Shown: positions 7,295-14,187 of the stretch, in pieces
Layout of the letters: every line of letters starts with the position of its first letter
Numbering within the stretch: the stretch's first letter is position 1
DNA from: an uncultured Clostridia bacterium
GTDB taxonomy: Bacteria > Bacillota > Clostridia > TANB77 > CAG-508
Length of the DNA: 14,497 nucleotides
Direction of reading: 5' to 3'
NCBI GenBank assembly: GCA_934177725.1
Contig: CAKPPO010000023.1
Location: forward strand, 1 to 14,497
Program-made: the position numbers and the translations under genes
The notes under the pieces: generated by a model
What the model was told of the DNA's origin: nothing
Database searches by the model: none
What the model saw: only the letters and a program-made list of their open reading frames with translations

Positions 7295-8344
7295 ATGAAT
7301 AATATAGAATTATATAAACCTATAAATATCTTTGTTTCATCAGATGAAACAATTACTCATAAATCATTTCTATATGCTAAAACTAAACAATCTAAGCCCA
7401 AATATTATGATTTAAATTATGGAAATAAAGGATATTTCAAGATTAAAACCATTACATCAACACAACCACTTTGTACTGAAATTATTTCTTTTTTGAATTA
7501 TAATTTTGATAATTTTGGTGAATATCTTATGTGGTTCACTAAATTTTTCACCTCTTATATTATATATACTGGTGAAACTGATATAAACCAATTTGAGATT
7601 AATACATTTTATTCTTTTTCTGAAGTAGAAAAACTTGCAAAAAAATACTATGATGAAATAAAATCTGATTTAGAATATGGTCAAAAACTTTTTTCAGACT
7701 TTATTGATTATATATTTAATATTAATAATATTGAAGATATAAAAGATTTTAGTACAAGAATAAGGTTCTATATTTATTACACTGCCCATTCTAAGAAAAT
7801 AGATAGATTTATAAATAATAGTTTCTCTATGGAAAAAGGATTTAAATTTAAAGCAAATAAGAATTTTGATGCTACTACCGAGAAAGATTTAATAACTTTT
7901 TTTAAATCTAAACCATCTGTTGATGTTGAGCCAGATTACACATCTAACAATGATAATATTTATGGAATTTTATATATTACATTATTTCAGTTTGTACTCA
8001 ATAATAAACATCTTATAAAAAAATGTAAAAATTGTGGTAAATATTTTATTACAGATAATTCAAGAATTAATTATTGTGACAATATATTTAAAGGATCTCA
8101 AACTTGTAAAGATATTGGAAATCAAATTGCTCAAAGAATTAAGCAAGAGAACGATAAAGTTTATGGTAAATATCGTAAAATTTATGCTAAAAAAGCTATG
8201 TTGGTAAAACGTAACCCTGATATAGAAGTTTATAAAAAGGATTATGAAAAATGGAAACAAGAAGCTAAAAAATTTATGAATGAAATTAGAAATGAAATGA
8301 AAAGTTATGATGAATTTGATAAATGGTTAGATAAAAACAAATAA
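7295..8344 (+). CDS. DUF6076-like protein with C-terminal zinc-binding motif
   Basis: This 349-residue protein has no transmembrane segment. The N-terminal 230 residues are not recognisable to me. The C-terminal part has CKNCGKYF (C244, C247), then C261 and C271, a likely four-cysteine zinc site, followed by a long basic helical tail. This layout matches, from memory, the DUF6076 family found on Firmicutes mobile elements, whose function is unknown. DNA or RNA binding by the zinc site is a reasonable guess. A GGAGGAG ribosome binding site precedes the ATG. It is the only plus-strand gene in the left part of the element and is divergent from the excisionase-like gene, an arrangement often seen for regulators. 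Alternatively it could be an accessory defence or anti-defence gene. Confidence 0.7.
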   Translation: MNNIELYKPINIFVSSDETITHKSFLYAKTKQSKPKYYDLNYGNKGYFKIKTITSTQPLCTEIISFLNYNFDNFGEYLMWFTKFFTSYIIYTGETDINQFEINTFYSFSEVEKLAKKYYDEIKSDLEYGQKLFSDFIDYIFNINNIEDIKDFSTRIRFYIYYTAHSKKIDRFINNSFSMEKGFKFKANKNFDATTEKDLITFFKSKPSVDVEPDYTSNNDNIYGILYITLFQFVLNNKHLIKKCKNCGKYFITDNSRINYCDNIFKGSQTCKDIGNQIAQRIKQENDKVYGKYRKIYAKKAMLVKRNPDIEVYKKDYEKWKQEAKKFMNEIRNEMKSYDEFDKWLDKNK

Positions 8345-8373
8345 AGGAAAAGTTTATTTCTTTTCCTTTATTT
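8339..8373. terminator. Bidirectional rho-independent terminator
   Basis: The 14-bp perfect stem AAATAAAGGAAAAG (8339-8352) and its complement (8360-8373) enclose the loop TTTATTT. It contains the stop codons of both convergent genes and is flanked by T-rich sequence in each direction. Confidence 0.8.
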
Positions 8374-9105
8374 ACAATTCTCCTTATACCATTCTTCCAT
8401 TCCAGTATTAACTATGGTACCTTCATATAAAGTTTTGCATTCATCCATATCATAATATTGTGTAAATAATCCTTTGTTATGCTCATTTATGTTATTATAT
8501 ATTACATACGGAAATATAACTACTTCTCTTCCACTTCTTCCAGCCTTGTTCGCTAAATGACATGCCGAATTTACTACATCTCCCATCCAAATAACTTCAT
8601 TGATTGAACTTCCTGAATACCCTGCTTGTACCATTAAAGCTCTACCATAATCTATTCCTATTCCCACATCAATTTCATTATATTCTTTCTTTTTTAATTT
8701 ATAATTAAGAATTTTTATCATACTATATAATTTAGCAGAAACATTTATTACTGTATCAATATCAGTTTTTTTAGGAGTCTCAAATACTCCCCAAACGCAA
8801 TCTCCATGTATATTAATTTCTTTGCAAATTTCTTGTTCATTCATTATTGCTACGCATTCAGATATAAAACTACGATATATCTTTGCCAATGTTGGTCTCA
8901 AATGATCGTTTGTCATATCAGAGGATCCAACTATGTCAATAAATAAGGCTGTTACATGCACATAATAACCATTGTTATATGTTAGTGTACTTCTTGCTGG
9001 TATATAGTTTTTATCAGAATAGTTAGAATTGCTTGCATTTAGTATTTCATCTATTCTGTCCGAACTTTTATTAATATCATATGATATTTTATTATTAGAT
9101 TCCAT
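8368..9105 (-). CDS. Class III nucleotidyl cyclase, short form (Pycsar-type PycC-like)
   Basis: This 245-residue soluble cyclase would make a 3',5'-cyclic nucleotide, expected to be cCMP or cUMP if it is a true Pycsar cyclase, in response to phage infection. The metal-binding aspartates are present: D57 in ALFIDIVGSSD and D102 in IHGDCVWGVF. The position four residues before D102, Lys in adenylate cyclases, is N98. The adenine-specifying Asp position, seven residues before the catalytic Asn, is I172 (IWMGDVVN). N179 is kept, but the transition-state Arg position is H183. These changes argue against an ordinary adenylate cyclase. It is last in the operon, 12 bp after the membrane protein, with GGAGG 4 nt before its ATG. 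The base made cannot be read from sequence alone. Confidence 0.85.
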   Translation of the reverse strand: MESNNKISYDINKSSDRIDEILNASNSNYSDKNYIPARSTLTYNNGYYVHVTALFIDIVGSSDMTNDHLRPTLAKIYRSFISECVAIMNEQEICKEINIHGDCVWGVFETPKKTDIDTVINVSAKLYSMIKILNYKLKKKEYNEIDVGIGIDYGRALMVQAGYSGSSINEVIWMGDVVNSACHLANKAGRSGREVVIFPYVIYNNINEHNKGLFTQYYDMDECKTLYEGTIVNTGMEEWYKENCK

Positions 9106-9117
9106 ATTCCCTCCAAC

Positions 9118-9639
9118 TTAACAAAAAATGTAATTTATAAAAGTAAGTATTACTGTAACTACAATATATTTTATACTCTTATTATATAATTTTGACTTAC
9201 AACTGCAGATTTTAGAATTGACATACACTTGATTTAATATTTCTTTTTTTACAGTTTTTTCATTCATTCTTTCAAAATTATTTAAAAATTCTATCCTATC
9301 CATATTTGCAATATTTCCAAAGAAATAATTTGATTTTGGTATATTATTAATTTTTGTTCTTGCTAGTAATGTAAGAATTAGTAAAATTGCAGAAGTCATG
9401 CTACTAATAATTAACAATATTACAACTATTGTTCTTAATATTTCTATTAAACTCATTGTATTTATTGGAATAGAAATAAATTTTTTCAATATTTCTATGT
9501 TATTTACATTCAATATATTTCCTAATAATATTCCCAAAAAAGCTAATATAAATGAAGCTTTTAAATCAATATTGTTAATCCAAGAATTTACAATATCTAA
9601 GTTTTTATATGCATCTTCTTTACAAATTTTATTATTCAT
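9118..9639 (-). CDS. Pycsar-type transmembrane effector (PycTM/DUF5706-like)
   Basis: This 173-residue membrane protein is the likely killing effector. On sensing a cyclic pyrimidine nucleotide, PycTM-type effectors damage the inner membrane and abort phage infection. Hydrophobic segments fall near residues 28-46, 68-94 and 157-172. The N-terminal stretch NSWINNIDLKASFILAFLGI, the central YFFGNIANMD and the helix before the last membrane segment fit the DUF5706/PycTM pattern as I know it. A TTG at 9648 is only 2 nt from AAAGGAG. The ATG at 9639 is 10 nt away and overlaps the upstream cyclase stop as ATGAATAA, so 9639 is the start. Its position between two cyclase genes is what makes the locus unusual. 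Confidence 0.85.
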   Translation of the reverse strand: MNNKICKEDAYKNLDIVNSWINNIDLKASFILAFLGILLGNILNVNNIEILKKFISIPINTMSLIEILRTIVVILLIISSMTSAILLILTLLARTKINNIPKSNYFFGNIANMDRIEFLNNFERMNEKTVKKEILNQVYVNSKICSCKSKLYNKSIKYIVVTVILTFINYIFC

Positions 9640-10972
9640 ATTTTTCAATCTCCTTTAAATATTCCTCAAATTCACTAATATTTATTTCTTCGTAATTATG
9701 TTCAATTCTCCATTTTATTTCGAATTTTAGGCTATGTAACCTAGAGTTTTCTTTTGCCCATTTTAATGTTTCTGGTTTTAAATTTATCCACTTACATTTT
9801 TCCGCCATAAATTTCATATACTCGATTGATTCTTCATACATTTCCAATTTATTATATATATGTATTAAATAGCAAGCAACTGATTTTTTTATTTCTTCTT
9901 CTGTATAATTAATTTTCTTTCCTACTTTAAATAAAAAACTTATTATTTCTGTCCAAAAGCTTGCCATTTTTTTGTTAATTTCACAATCTCTATGTAAATA
10001 TGCTCCTAGAAGATCATAAATTAGATCATATAGTTCATTATATTTTTCGTTTATTTCTCGTGATCTTTGTTCATTTTGTTCTTTTTTTATTTCTACATCC
10101 ATTTCCTTGTTTTTTAATTCTTCTTTTATTTTATCTAATTCCTTTATTGCATTAGCTAATATCATAGAAGTTTGTGTCTCTTCATACTCTATATTTTCTC
10201 GATTTGTATCATTTTTTGATTCATCTATAAAATCACTATAAAAAAATTTTGAAATATATCCACTAAAAATTTTTTGTTCTTTACATTTTACAACTTTTTT
10301 CCATGTTTTTCCTTTTAATTCGTCACTAAGATTTTTATAGGCATTTTCAGAAATAAATATCTCTCCTCCTTTTGCTAAATCAGAAAACTTACTTGCATGA
10401 TTTGTCACATTTCCTACCCAAACACAATCAACTTCGTTTTCTTTTTCTTCATTACTCTCTACTCCATACATTCCGACCTTTGTTAATAATACTTTTCCAT
10501 AATCAATTCCTATACCACAATCAATAGTTTTATTATTTATGTTATTTCTTAAATGTTTATTTAAACTAAAATCTATTGCTGTTGCCATACTTATAGCACA
10601 ATTTAAGGCTTTATCTATTGCTTTTGTGATTTTTTGATCTTTAGTTTTAGAATCCATGAATACAGCCATTATTCTATCTCCTAAAAAATTTCTAGTAACT
10701 CCTCCATTCTTCCTAACACACTCAACACACATTCTCATAAAAGCTCTATAAATTTTTACCATGTTCTTTGCTTTGCTATTTTCCGTTAAATCTGTAGATT
10801 TTCTAATATCAATAAAAAGAATTGCTGCCATGATGGAATAAGCTTCGTTATTATTCTTCAAATCATCTGTCGTTGGAGGAAATTCAGTATTTATTGATAT
10901 TTCATCTACAGATTTTTCAACTATTTCTTTTATTTTATTGTCCATATCTTCAAAATCTTGTTTACTTAACAA
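9632..10972 (-). CDS. Class III nucleotidyl cyclase with long C-terminal extension (Pycsar-type PycC-like)
   Basis: This is a 446-residue protein. Residues about 45-240 form a class III cyclase domain with metal aspartates D55 (ILFIDIRKST) and D99 (NFLGDRIMAVF). N95 replaces the adenine-specifying Lys, V184 replaces the specifying Asp, N191 is the conserved Asn, and K195 stands where adenylate cyclases have Arg. Residues about 250-315 are a charged predicted coiled coil. Residues 316-446 are helical and TPR-like in texture (ACYLIHIYNKLEMYEESIEY), about 200 residues beyond a minimal PycC, and may sense infection or control assembly. The start is a TTG at 10972, placed 8 nt after AGGAGG (10986-10981). 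No better start exists. It is first in the three-gene operon and coupled to the effector gene by an 8-bp overlap. Confidence 0.85.
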   Translation of the reverse strand: MLSKQDFEDMDNKIKEIVEKSVDEISINTEFPPTTDDLKNNNEAYSIMAAILFIDIRKSTDLTENSKAKNMVKIYRAFMRMCVECVRKNGGVTRNFLGDRIMAVFMDSKTKDQKITKAIDKALNCAISMATAIDFSLNKHLRNNINNKTIDCGIGIDYGKVLLTKVGMYGVESNEEKENEVDCVWVGNVTNHASKFSDLAKGGEIFISENAYKNLSDELKGKTWKKVVKCKEQKIFSGYISKFFYSDFIDESKNDTNRENIEYEETQTSMILANAIKELDKIKEELKNKEMDVEIKKEQNEQRSREINEKYNELYDLIYDLLGAYLHRDCEINKKMASFWTEIISFLFKVGKKINYTEEEIKKSVACYLIHIYNKLEMYEESIEYMKFMAEKCKWINLKPETLKWAKENSRLHSLKFEIKWRIEHNYEEINISEFEEYLKEIEKYE

Positions 10973-10997
10973 ATCGTTTACCTCCTAATTTTGCTAT

Positions 10998-11006
10998 ATT
11001 ATATCA
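10998..11006 (-). promoter_or_regulatory. Predicted extended -10 promoter of the Pycsar-like operon
   Basis: TGATATAAT on the minus strand is a perfect extended -10 (TGN plus TATAAT). No good -35 is visible 16-18 bp upstream. It lies 26 bp before the TTG start and carries no GTTAAC site, unlike the mobility promoters. Confidence 0.6.
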
Positions 11007-11107
11007 TATTCCATATAGAAAATCCAGTAATTTCCAGATATTAACCATTTTCGCAATATTCAGTTTTGTTTAATTAAAAAATTTTTAAGTTTATTTTTGA
11101 AATCTAT

Positions 11108-11151
11108 TGCGTTTAGTTAACTATTGTTGTATAATATGTTTGTTAACAAAT
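11108..11151 (+). promoter_or_regulatory. Predicted integrase promoter with two GTTAAC operators
   Basis: A -35 TTGCGT (11108-11113), a 17-bp spacer and a -10 TATAAT (11131-11136) precede the integrase gene. TAGTTAACTA (11115-11124) sits in the spacer, with its GTTAAC 3 bp after the -35 box. A second palindrome, TTTGTTAACAAA (11140-11151), covers the expected transcription start. The same placement is seen at the DUF6076 promoter. Confidence 0.65.
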
Positions 11152-11204
11152 ACATAAATACTTCTCCCTTCCATAGTTATACTTGAAAGGAGGTGAAATA
11201 AGTA

Positions 11205-12398
11205 ATGGCTGGGAGTATAGAAAAAAGAGGAAAAAACAGTTACAGGTTAACAGTATCAGAAGGATTTGACCTAAATGGAAAACCAATGATACACAGAAAA
11301 ACTATTCATGGAACAAAAAAAGAAGCAGAAGTCGAACTAGCAAAATTTGTTACTGAAGTACAAAATGGCTTAGTCATAGATGGTAAATCTCTTAAATTTT
11401 CTGAATTTGTTGATGTATGGAAAAGAGATTATGGTTCAAAAGAATTAGCTCCTACAACATACAAAAGATATTGTAGAATGTTAGAAACAAGAATTTTGCC
11501 ATACTTTGGACATTTCTATATCAACAAAATCAGACCAACTGATATTATGAAATTCTATGACTTACTTGAAAAAGATACTCAATTAGTTAGAAAAAAAGGT
11601 AACAATGGTTTAAAAACTAAAAAACCTCTATCTGGCAAAACCATTTTAGAACATCATAGATTATTAAGAGCAATGCTTCATAGAGCAGTTTACTGGCAAT
11701 TAATTGTAAGTAATCCTGCTGAGCGTGTTCAACCACCTAGAGCTAAAAAACCTAAAAGAAGATCTTATGATGATGAGCAAGCTAAAATATTATTAGAAAA
11801 CTTAGAGAAACTTACTGTAGAAGATAATAAATATAAAGTTGCTATCATTCTTACTATCTTCACTGGTGTTCGTTTAGGTGAATTAATGGGATTAGAATGG
11901 CAAGATGTTGATTTTAGAAATGGAATTATAAGTATTAACCGTTCTAGTCAGTATCTATCAGATATGGGAGTATTTACAAAAGTTCCTAAAACAGAAAGCT
12001 CCATTAGAGAGATTGCAATACCAGAATTTATCATTTCTTTGCTTGAGGAATATAAGTTATGGTATGAAGATCAAAAATCGCTATATGGCGAATTATGGAC
12101 GAATTCTGATAGGTTATTTGTACAAGCTGATGGCAAACCTATGCATCCTTCTTCTATTAGCAAATGGTTTGTTAAATATGTAGGTACAATAGGATTACCT
12201 GTAATTAATTTTCACGGATTAAGACATACAAATGCAAGTTTACTAGTTGCACAAAATGTTGATATAGCTGTTGTTTCTGCAAGACTAGGTCATGCACAAA
12301 TAAGTACAACACTTGACTTTTATGTACATCCACTACTTTCTCATAATAGAAAAGCAGGATATGCACTAGAAAACTTATTATTACCAACAAGATCTTAA
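11205..12398 (+). CDS. int: Tyrosine recombinase (integrase) of the element
   Basis: This 397-residue site-specific recombinase of the phage/Tn916-like type catalyses integration and excision at att sites. An N-terminal arm-binding region (about 1-60: SIEKRGKNSYRLTVSEGFDL) is followed by a SAM-like core-binding domain (about 62-170) and the catalytic domain (about 185-385). The catalytic set is complete: R223 (TGVRLGEL), a beta-hairpin Lys near 262, H337 and R340 (HGLRH), H363 (LGHAQISTT) and the nucleophile Y373. Length is normal. AGGAGGTG precedes the ATG. It reads towards the tRNA-fMet 3' fragment 300 bp downstream, the usual layout for tRNA-targeting elements. By eye it is less AT-rich than the neighbouring defence genes. 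Confidence 0.96.
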   Translation: MAGSIEKRGKNSYRLTVSEGFDLNGKPMIHRKTIHGTKKEAEVELAKFVTEVQNGLVIDGKSLKFSEFVDVWKRDYGSKELAPTTYKRYCRMLETRILPYFGHFYINKIRPTDIMKFYDLLEKDTQLVRKKGNNGLKTKKPLSGKTILEHHRLLRAMLHRAVYWQLIVSNPAERVQPPRAKKPKRRSYDDEQAKILLENLEKLTVEDNKYKVAIILTIFTGVRLGELMGLEWQDVDFRNGIISINRSSQYLSDMGVFTKVPKTESSIREIAIPEFIISLLEEYKLWYEDQKSLYGELWTNSDRLFVQADGKPMHPSSISKWFVKYVGTIGLPVINFHGLRHTNASLLVAQNVDIAVVSARLGHAQISTTLDFYVHPLLSHNRKAGYALENLLLPTRS

Positions 12399-12447
12399 TT
12401 TTACTTTTTTCTAATTTTCACAAATTACAAATTTTCACGATATAAAA

Positions 12448-12496
12448 AAGTAAAAAACTTTGAGATTTATATCTCCTTCCCAAAAGTTTTTTACTT
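12448..12496 (+). terminator. Long hairpin after int, putative terminator
   Basis: The 14-bp perfect stem AAGTAAAAAACTTT (12448-12461) pairs with 12483-12496. An inner 5-bp stem, GAGAT/ATCTC (12462-12475), sits within it. The following T-run is weak, so it may act in either direction or be part of the att region. Confidence 0.6.
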
Positions 12497-12579
12497 GTAG
12501 ATTTTTATAAAAAATATAAACTTATAGTAAATTTTTTATTGAATTTTTATTAGAGTTTCGGGCATTTGAGGTGGTTATT

Positions 12580-12601
12580 TTACCCAATTTTTACCCAATT
12601 T
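12580..12601 (+). repeat. Tandem 11-bp repeat, candidate integrase arm-binding sites
   Basis: TTACCCAATTT occurs twice head to tail (12580-12590 and 12591-12601). It lies about 90 bp from the tRNA fragment, between it and the integrase gene, where arm-type sites of tyrosine recombinases are expected. An 8-bp inverted repeat, AATAATGC/GCATTATT (12607-12614/12624-12631), follows directly. Confidence 0.55.
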
Positions 12602-12651
12602 GACATAATAATGCCATTTTCAAGCATTATTGCAACCAATTTTAAGACAAC

Positions 12652-12685
12652 AAAAAATCACTAAATCCGTTACAGTTCTAGTGAT
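12652..12685 (-). terminator. Terminator downstream of the tRNA-fMet 3' end
   Basis: On the minus strand ATCACTA (12685-12679) pairs with TAGTGAT (12663-12657) and is followed by a run of T (12657-12652). It lies just past the tRNA 3' end, so an element end carrying both would restore a terminated tRNA gene on integration. Confidence 0.6.
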
Positions 12686-12693
12686 ATATGCTT

Positions 12694-12743
12694 TGGTTGC
12701 GGGGGTAAGACTCGAACTTACGACCTTCGGGTTATGAGCCCGT
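12694..12743 (-). tRNA. 3' half of initiator tRNA-fMet (CAT); att core, not a functional tRNA
   Basis: Read on the minus strand, the segment holds the anticodon arm with loop CTCATAA (CAT at 12736-12734), a variable loop, the T arm GTAAG-TTCGAGT-CTTAC (12721-12705), the 3' acceptor strand CCCCGCA, discriminator A and an encoded CCA (12696-12694). Three G-C pairs next to the anticodon loop (GGG/CCC) and A at position 72 mark it as the initiator tRNA. Matching sequence stops at position 28: position 27 no longer pairs, and no D arm or CGCGGGG acceptor strand follows. This is the expected att core of an integrase that targets the 3' half of the tRNA. Confidence 0.85.
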
Positions 12744-12907
12744 AAGTGCTTATATTGTTGAGTTGTGTAGACTTCAAAATTTGCTTTGTCTAAATTAAAT
12801 TTATTATTTATTTCAACCTTAGAGAATTGAATACTTAAAGTAAAATATGTTTAATTTTTCACTATTTATGCTAATATCATCATATTTATTAGCTGTATTT
12901 TTGCTCT
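12744..12907. other. Gene-free stretch right of the att core
   Basis: I see no gene or RNA here. The only feature is a 17-base stretch (12763-12779) repeated exactly at 14343-14359 inside the Fic-like gene. The tRNA 5' half, expected here if this were a simple insertion junction, is absent. Confidence 0.5.
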
Positions 12908-13006
12908 TTAACTGAACATATACCGCACAGAATATAATCTATCTTTCTCATCCCACGAAGTTAAGTATGCTAATAATAAAGTTATTTCTTTAATTTGTTC
13001 TTCCAT
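12908..13006 (-). pseudogene. Short DUF6429-like N-terminal remnant (32 aa)
   Basis: The frame starts MEEQIKEITLLLAYLTSWDE and stops after 32 residues. The start resembles, from memory, the opening of DUF6429-type small proteins of Firmicutes, which are usually two to three times longer. A purine-rich GGGAAG site lies upstream, and the start is 8 bp after the restored stop of the SEC-C gene, so it was probably the next gene in that operon. The rest appears lost, perhaps at the junction with the element. Confidence 0.45.
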
Positions 13007-13033
13007 AATTTTTCCTACTTCCCATGACAATTT

Positions 13034-14155
13034 TTATATTTTTTTCCGGTTGCCACATGGACAAGGTTCATTTCTTCCCACTTTAGGAAATTGTACTGTA
13101 TTATCCATCTTCCCACCTTGCTTCCATATTGGCATCTTTTTTCTAATTTTATCAATATAACCAATAATTACTTGTTTTTCTAAGTCATCAATTTCAAAAT
13201 ATCTATCCAATGCATCCTTTACATTTTCTTTAGCTTCTTTTTCGTCTAATTGAGCATTATCTATATAATCACATATAATTTCGCCTCTTAGCATTTCATC
13301 TTCATTACTATCAAATTGATAATATTCTTTTAGATAATTTCTAAATTCTTTATATTCTTTTAAATTAATGACATAATTATCGTTTCCTATGTCTTCATAC
13401 ATTTTCTTATCATAAACTACTGTATCCTCACTTGTTTCCAATATTTCGGCTATTCTCTCATCTCTTAAATTAAAGCTACATAAACATTGATATTCAAACG
13501 AATAATAAATTGGCTCTAATTCGAGTAAACTAACAAATTTTATTATATTATCGTATTTTTCAAAACTAATTAATATATCATTTTTTATAATATCATATGC
13601 TTCTTGTATATGTATTGCTCCATATGTATCTGCTATCCCCTTACTATATGAGATAATTGCTTCATAATAATCTAAATACAAATTGCCACATATATTATTA
13701 ATTTTATCTCTTATAAATTTAGGCATATGAATTATAATGCCATCCTTTTCTTTTTTGCAGTAAATAAACTTTAATTGTTTTAATATCTTTATAGTATCTA
13801 GTGAAATATTGTTTTCTTTATTTTTTCTAAACTCAGAAAATTCTTGATTATATGCAATATCTTTTATATCTTCTATTCTTTTATTATTAAAAAACTGTAA
13901 TATTGATACTATCTGATTATCTAAAAAATTAATAATTCTTTTGATTGTTTCTTCTTTTTTCTTATTTTGTAATTCAACAATTTCTTCTACTATGTACTCA
14001 TTATTCCCTGCATAACCATATAACAAATATAAAGATAATAATTCATTTTTTGTATTATCTTTTAAGTAATCAATAATATCCTTATTTTTATCAACTTTAT
14101 CTTTATATTCGTTGGTCATAATATCAAATATAATTTCACCTAAATTTTCTTCCAT
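13034..14155 (-). CDS. SEC-C-motif protein with frameshifted C-terminus
   Basis: The 373-residue product is mostly helical and unrecognised except for its end, which reads VGRNEPCPCGNRKKI and stops. SEC-C motifs bind zinc through CxCx(8)C(C/H). Here the first two cysteines are present and the last pair is missing. Dropping one C from the CC at 13048/13049 restores GKKYKNCHGK and a stop at 13015-13017, giving a full motif. A one-base insertion, natural or technical, has therefore truncated it by about seven residues and removed half the zinc site. The ATG at 14155 follows an AGAAAGG-like site. It is 32 bp downstream of the Fic-like gene in the same direction. Cellular role unknown. Confidence 0.75.
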   Translation of the reverse strand: MEENLGEIIFDIMTNEYKDKVDKNKDIIDYLKDNTKNELLSLYLLYGYAGNNEYIVEEIVELQNKKKEETIKRIINFLDNQIVSILQFFNNKRIEDIKDIAYNQEFSEFRKNKENNISLDTIKILKQLKFIYCKKEKDGIIIHMPKFIRDKINNICGNLYLDYYEAIISYSKGIADTYGAIHIQEAYDIIKNDILISFEKYDNIIKFVSLLELEPIYYSFEYQCLCSFNLRDERIAEILETSEDTVVYDKKMYEDIGNDNYVINLKEYKEFRNYLKEYYQFDSNEDEMLRGEIICDYIDNAQLDEKEAKENVKDALDRYFEIDDLEKQVIIGYIDKIRKKMPIWKQGGKMDNTVQFPKVGRNEPCPCGNRKKI

Positions 14156-14187
14156 TTATACTATTACCTTTCTTACTATATTTATTT

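Noticed and set aside
9398..9658. Plus-strand frame opposite the membrane effector gene
   Set aside because: It is a hydrophobic shadow of the transmembrane-coding sequence with no ribosome binding site, and it lies inside a tight minus-strand operon.
8368..10972. Ordinary cAMP signalling (adenylate cyclases)
   Set aside because: The adenine-specifying Lys and Asp positions are Asn and Val/Ile in both proteins, and the gene between them is a DUF5706-like membrane effector.
12205..12390. Minus-strand frame inside int
   Set aside because: It is antisense to the conserved catalytic domain of the integrase and has no independent support.
12694..12770. Complete functional tRNA-Met
   Set aside because: No D arm or 5' acceptor strand (CGCGGGG) can be found upstream. 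Pairing fails at position 27 and beyond.
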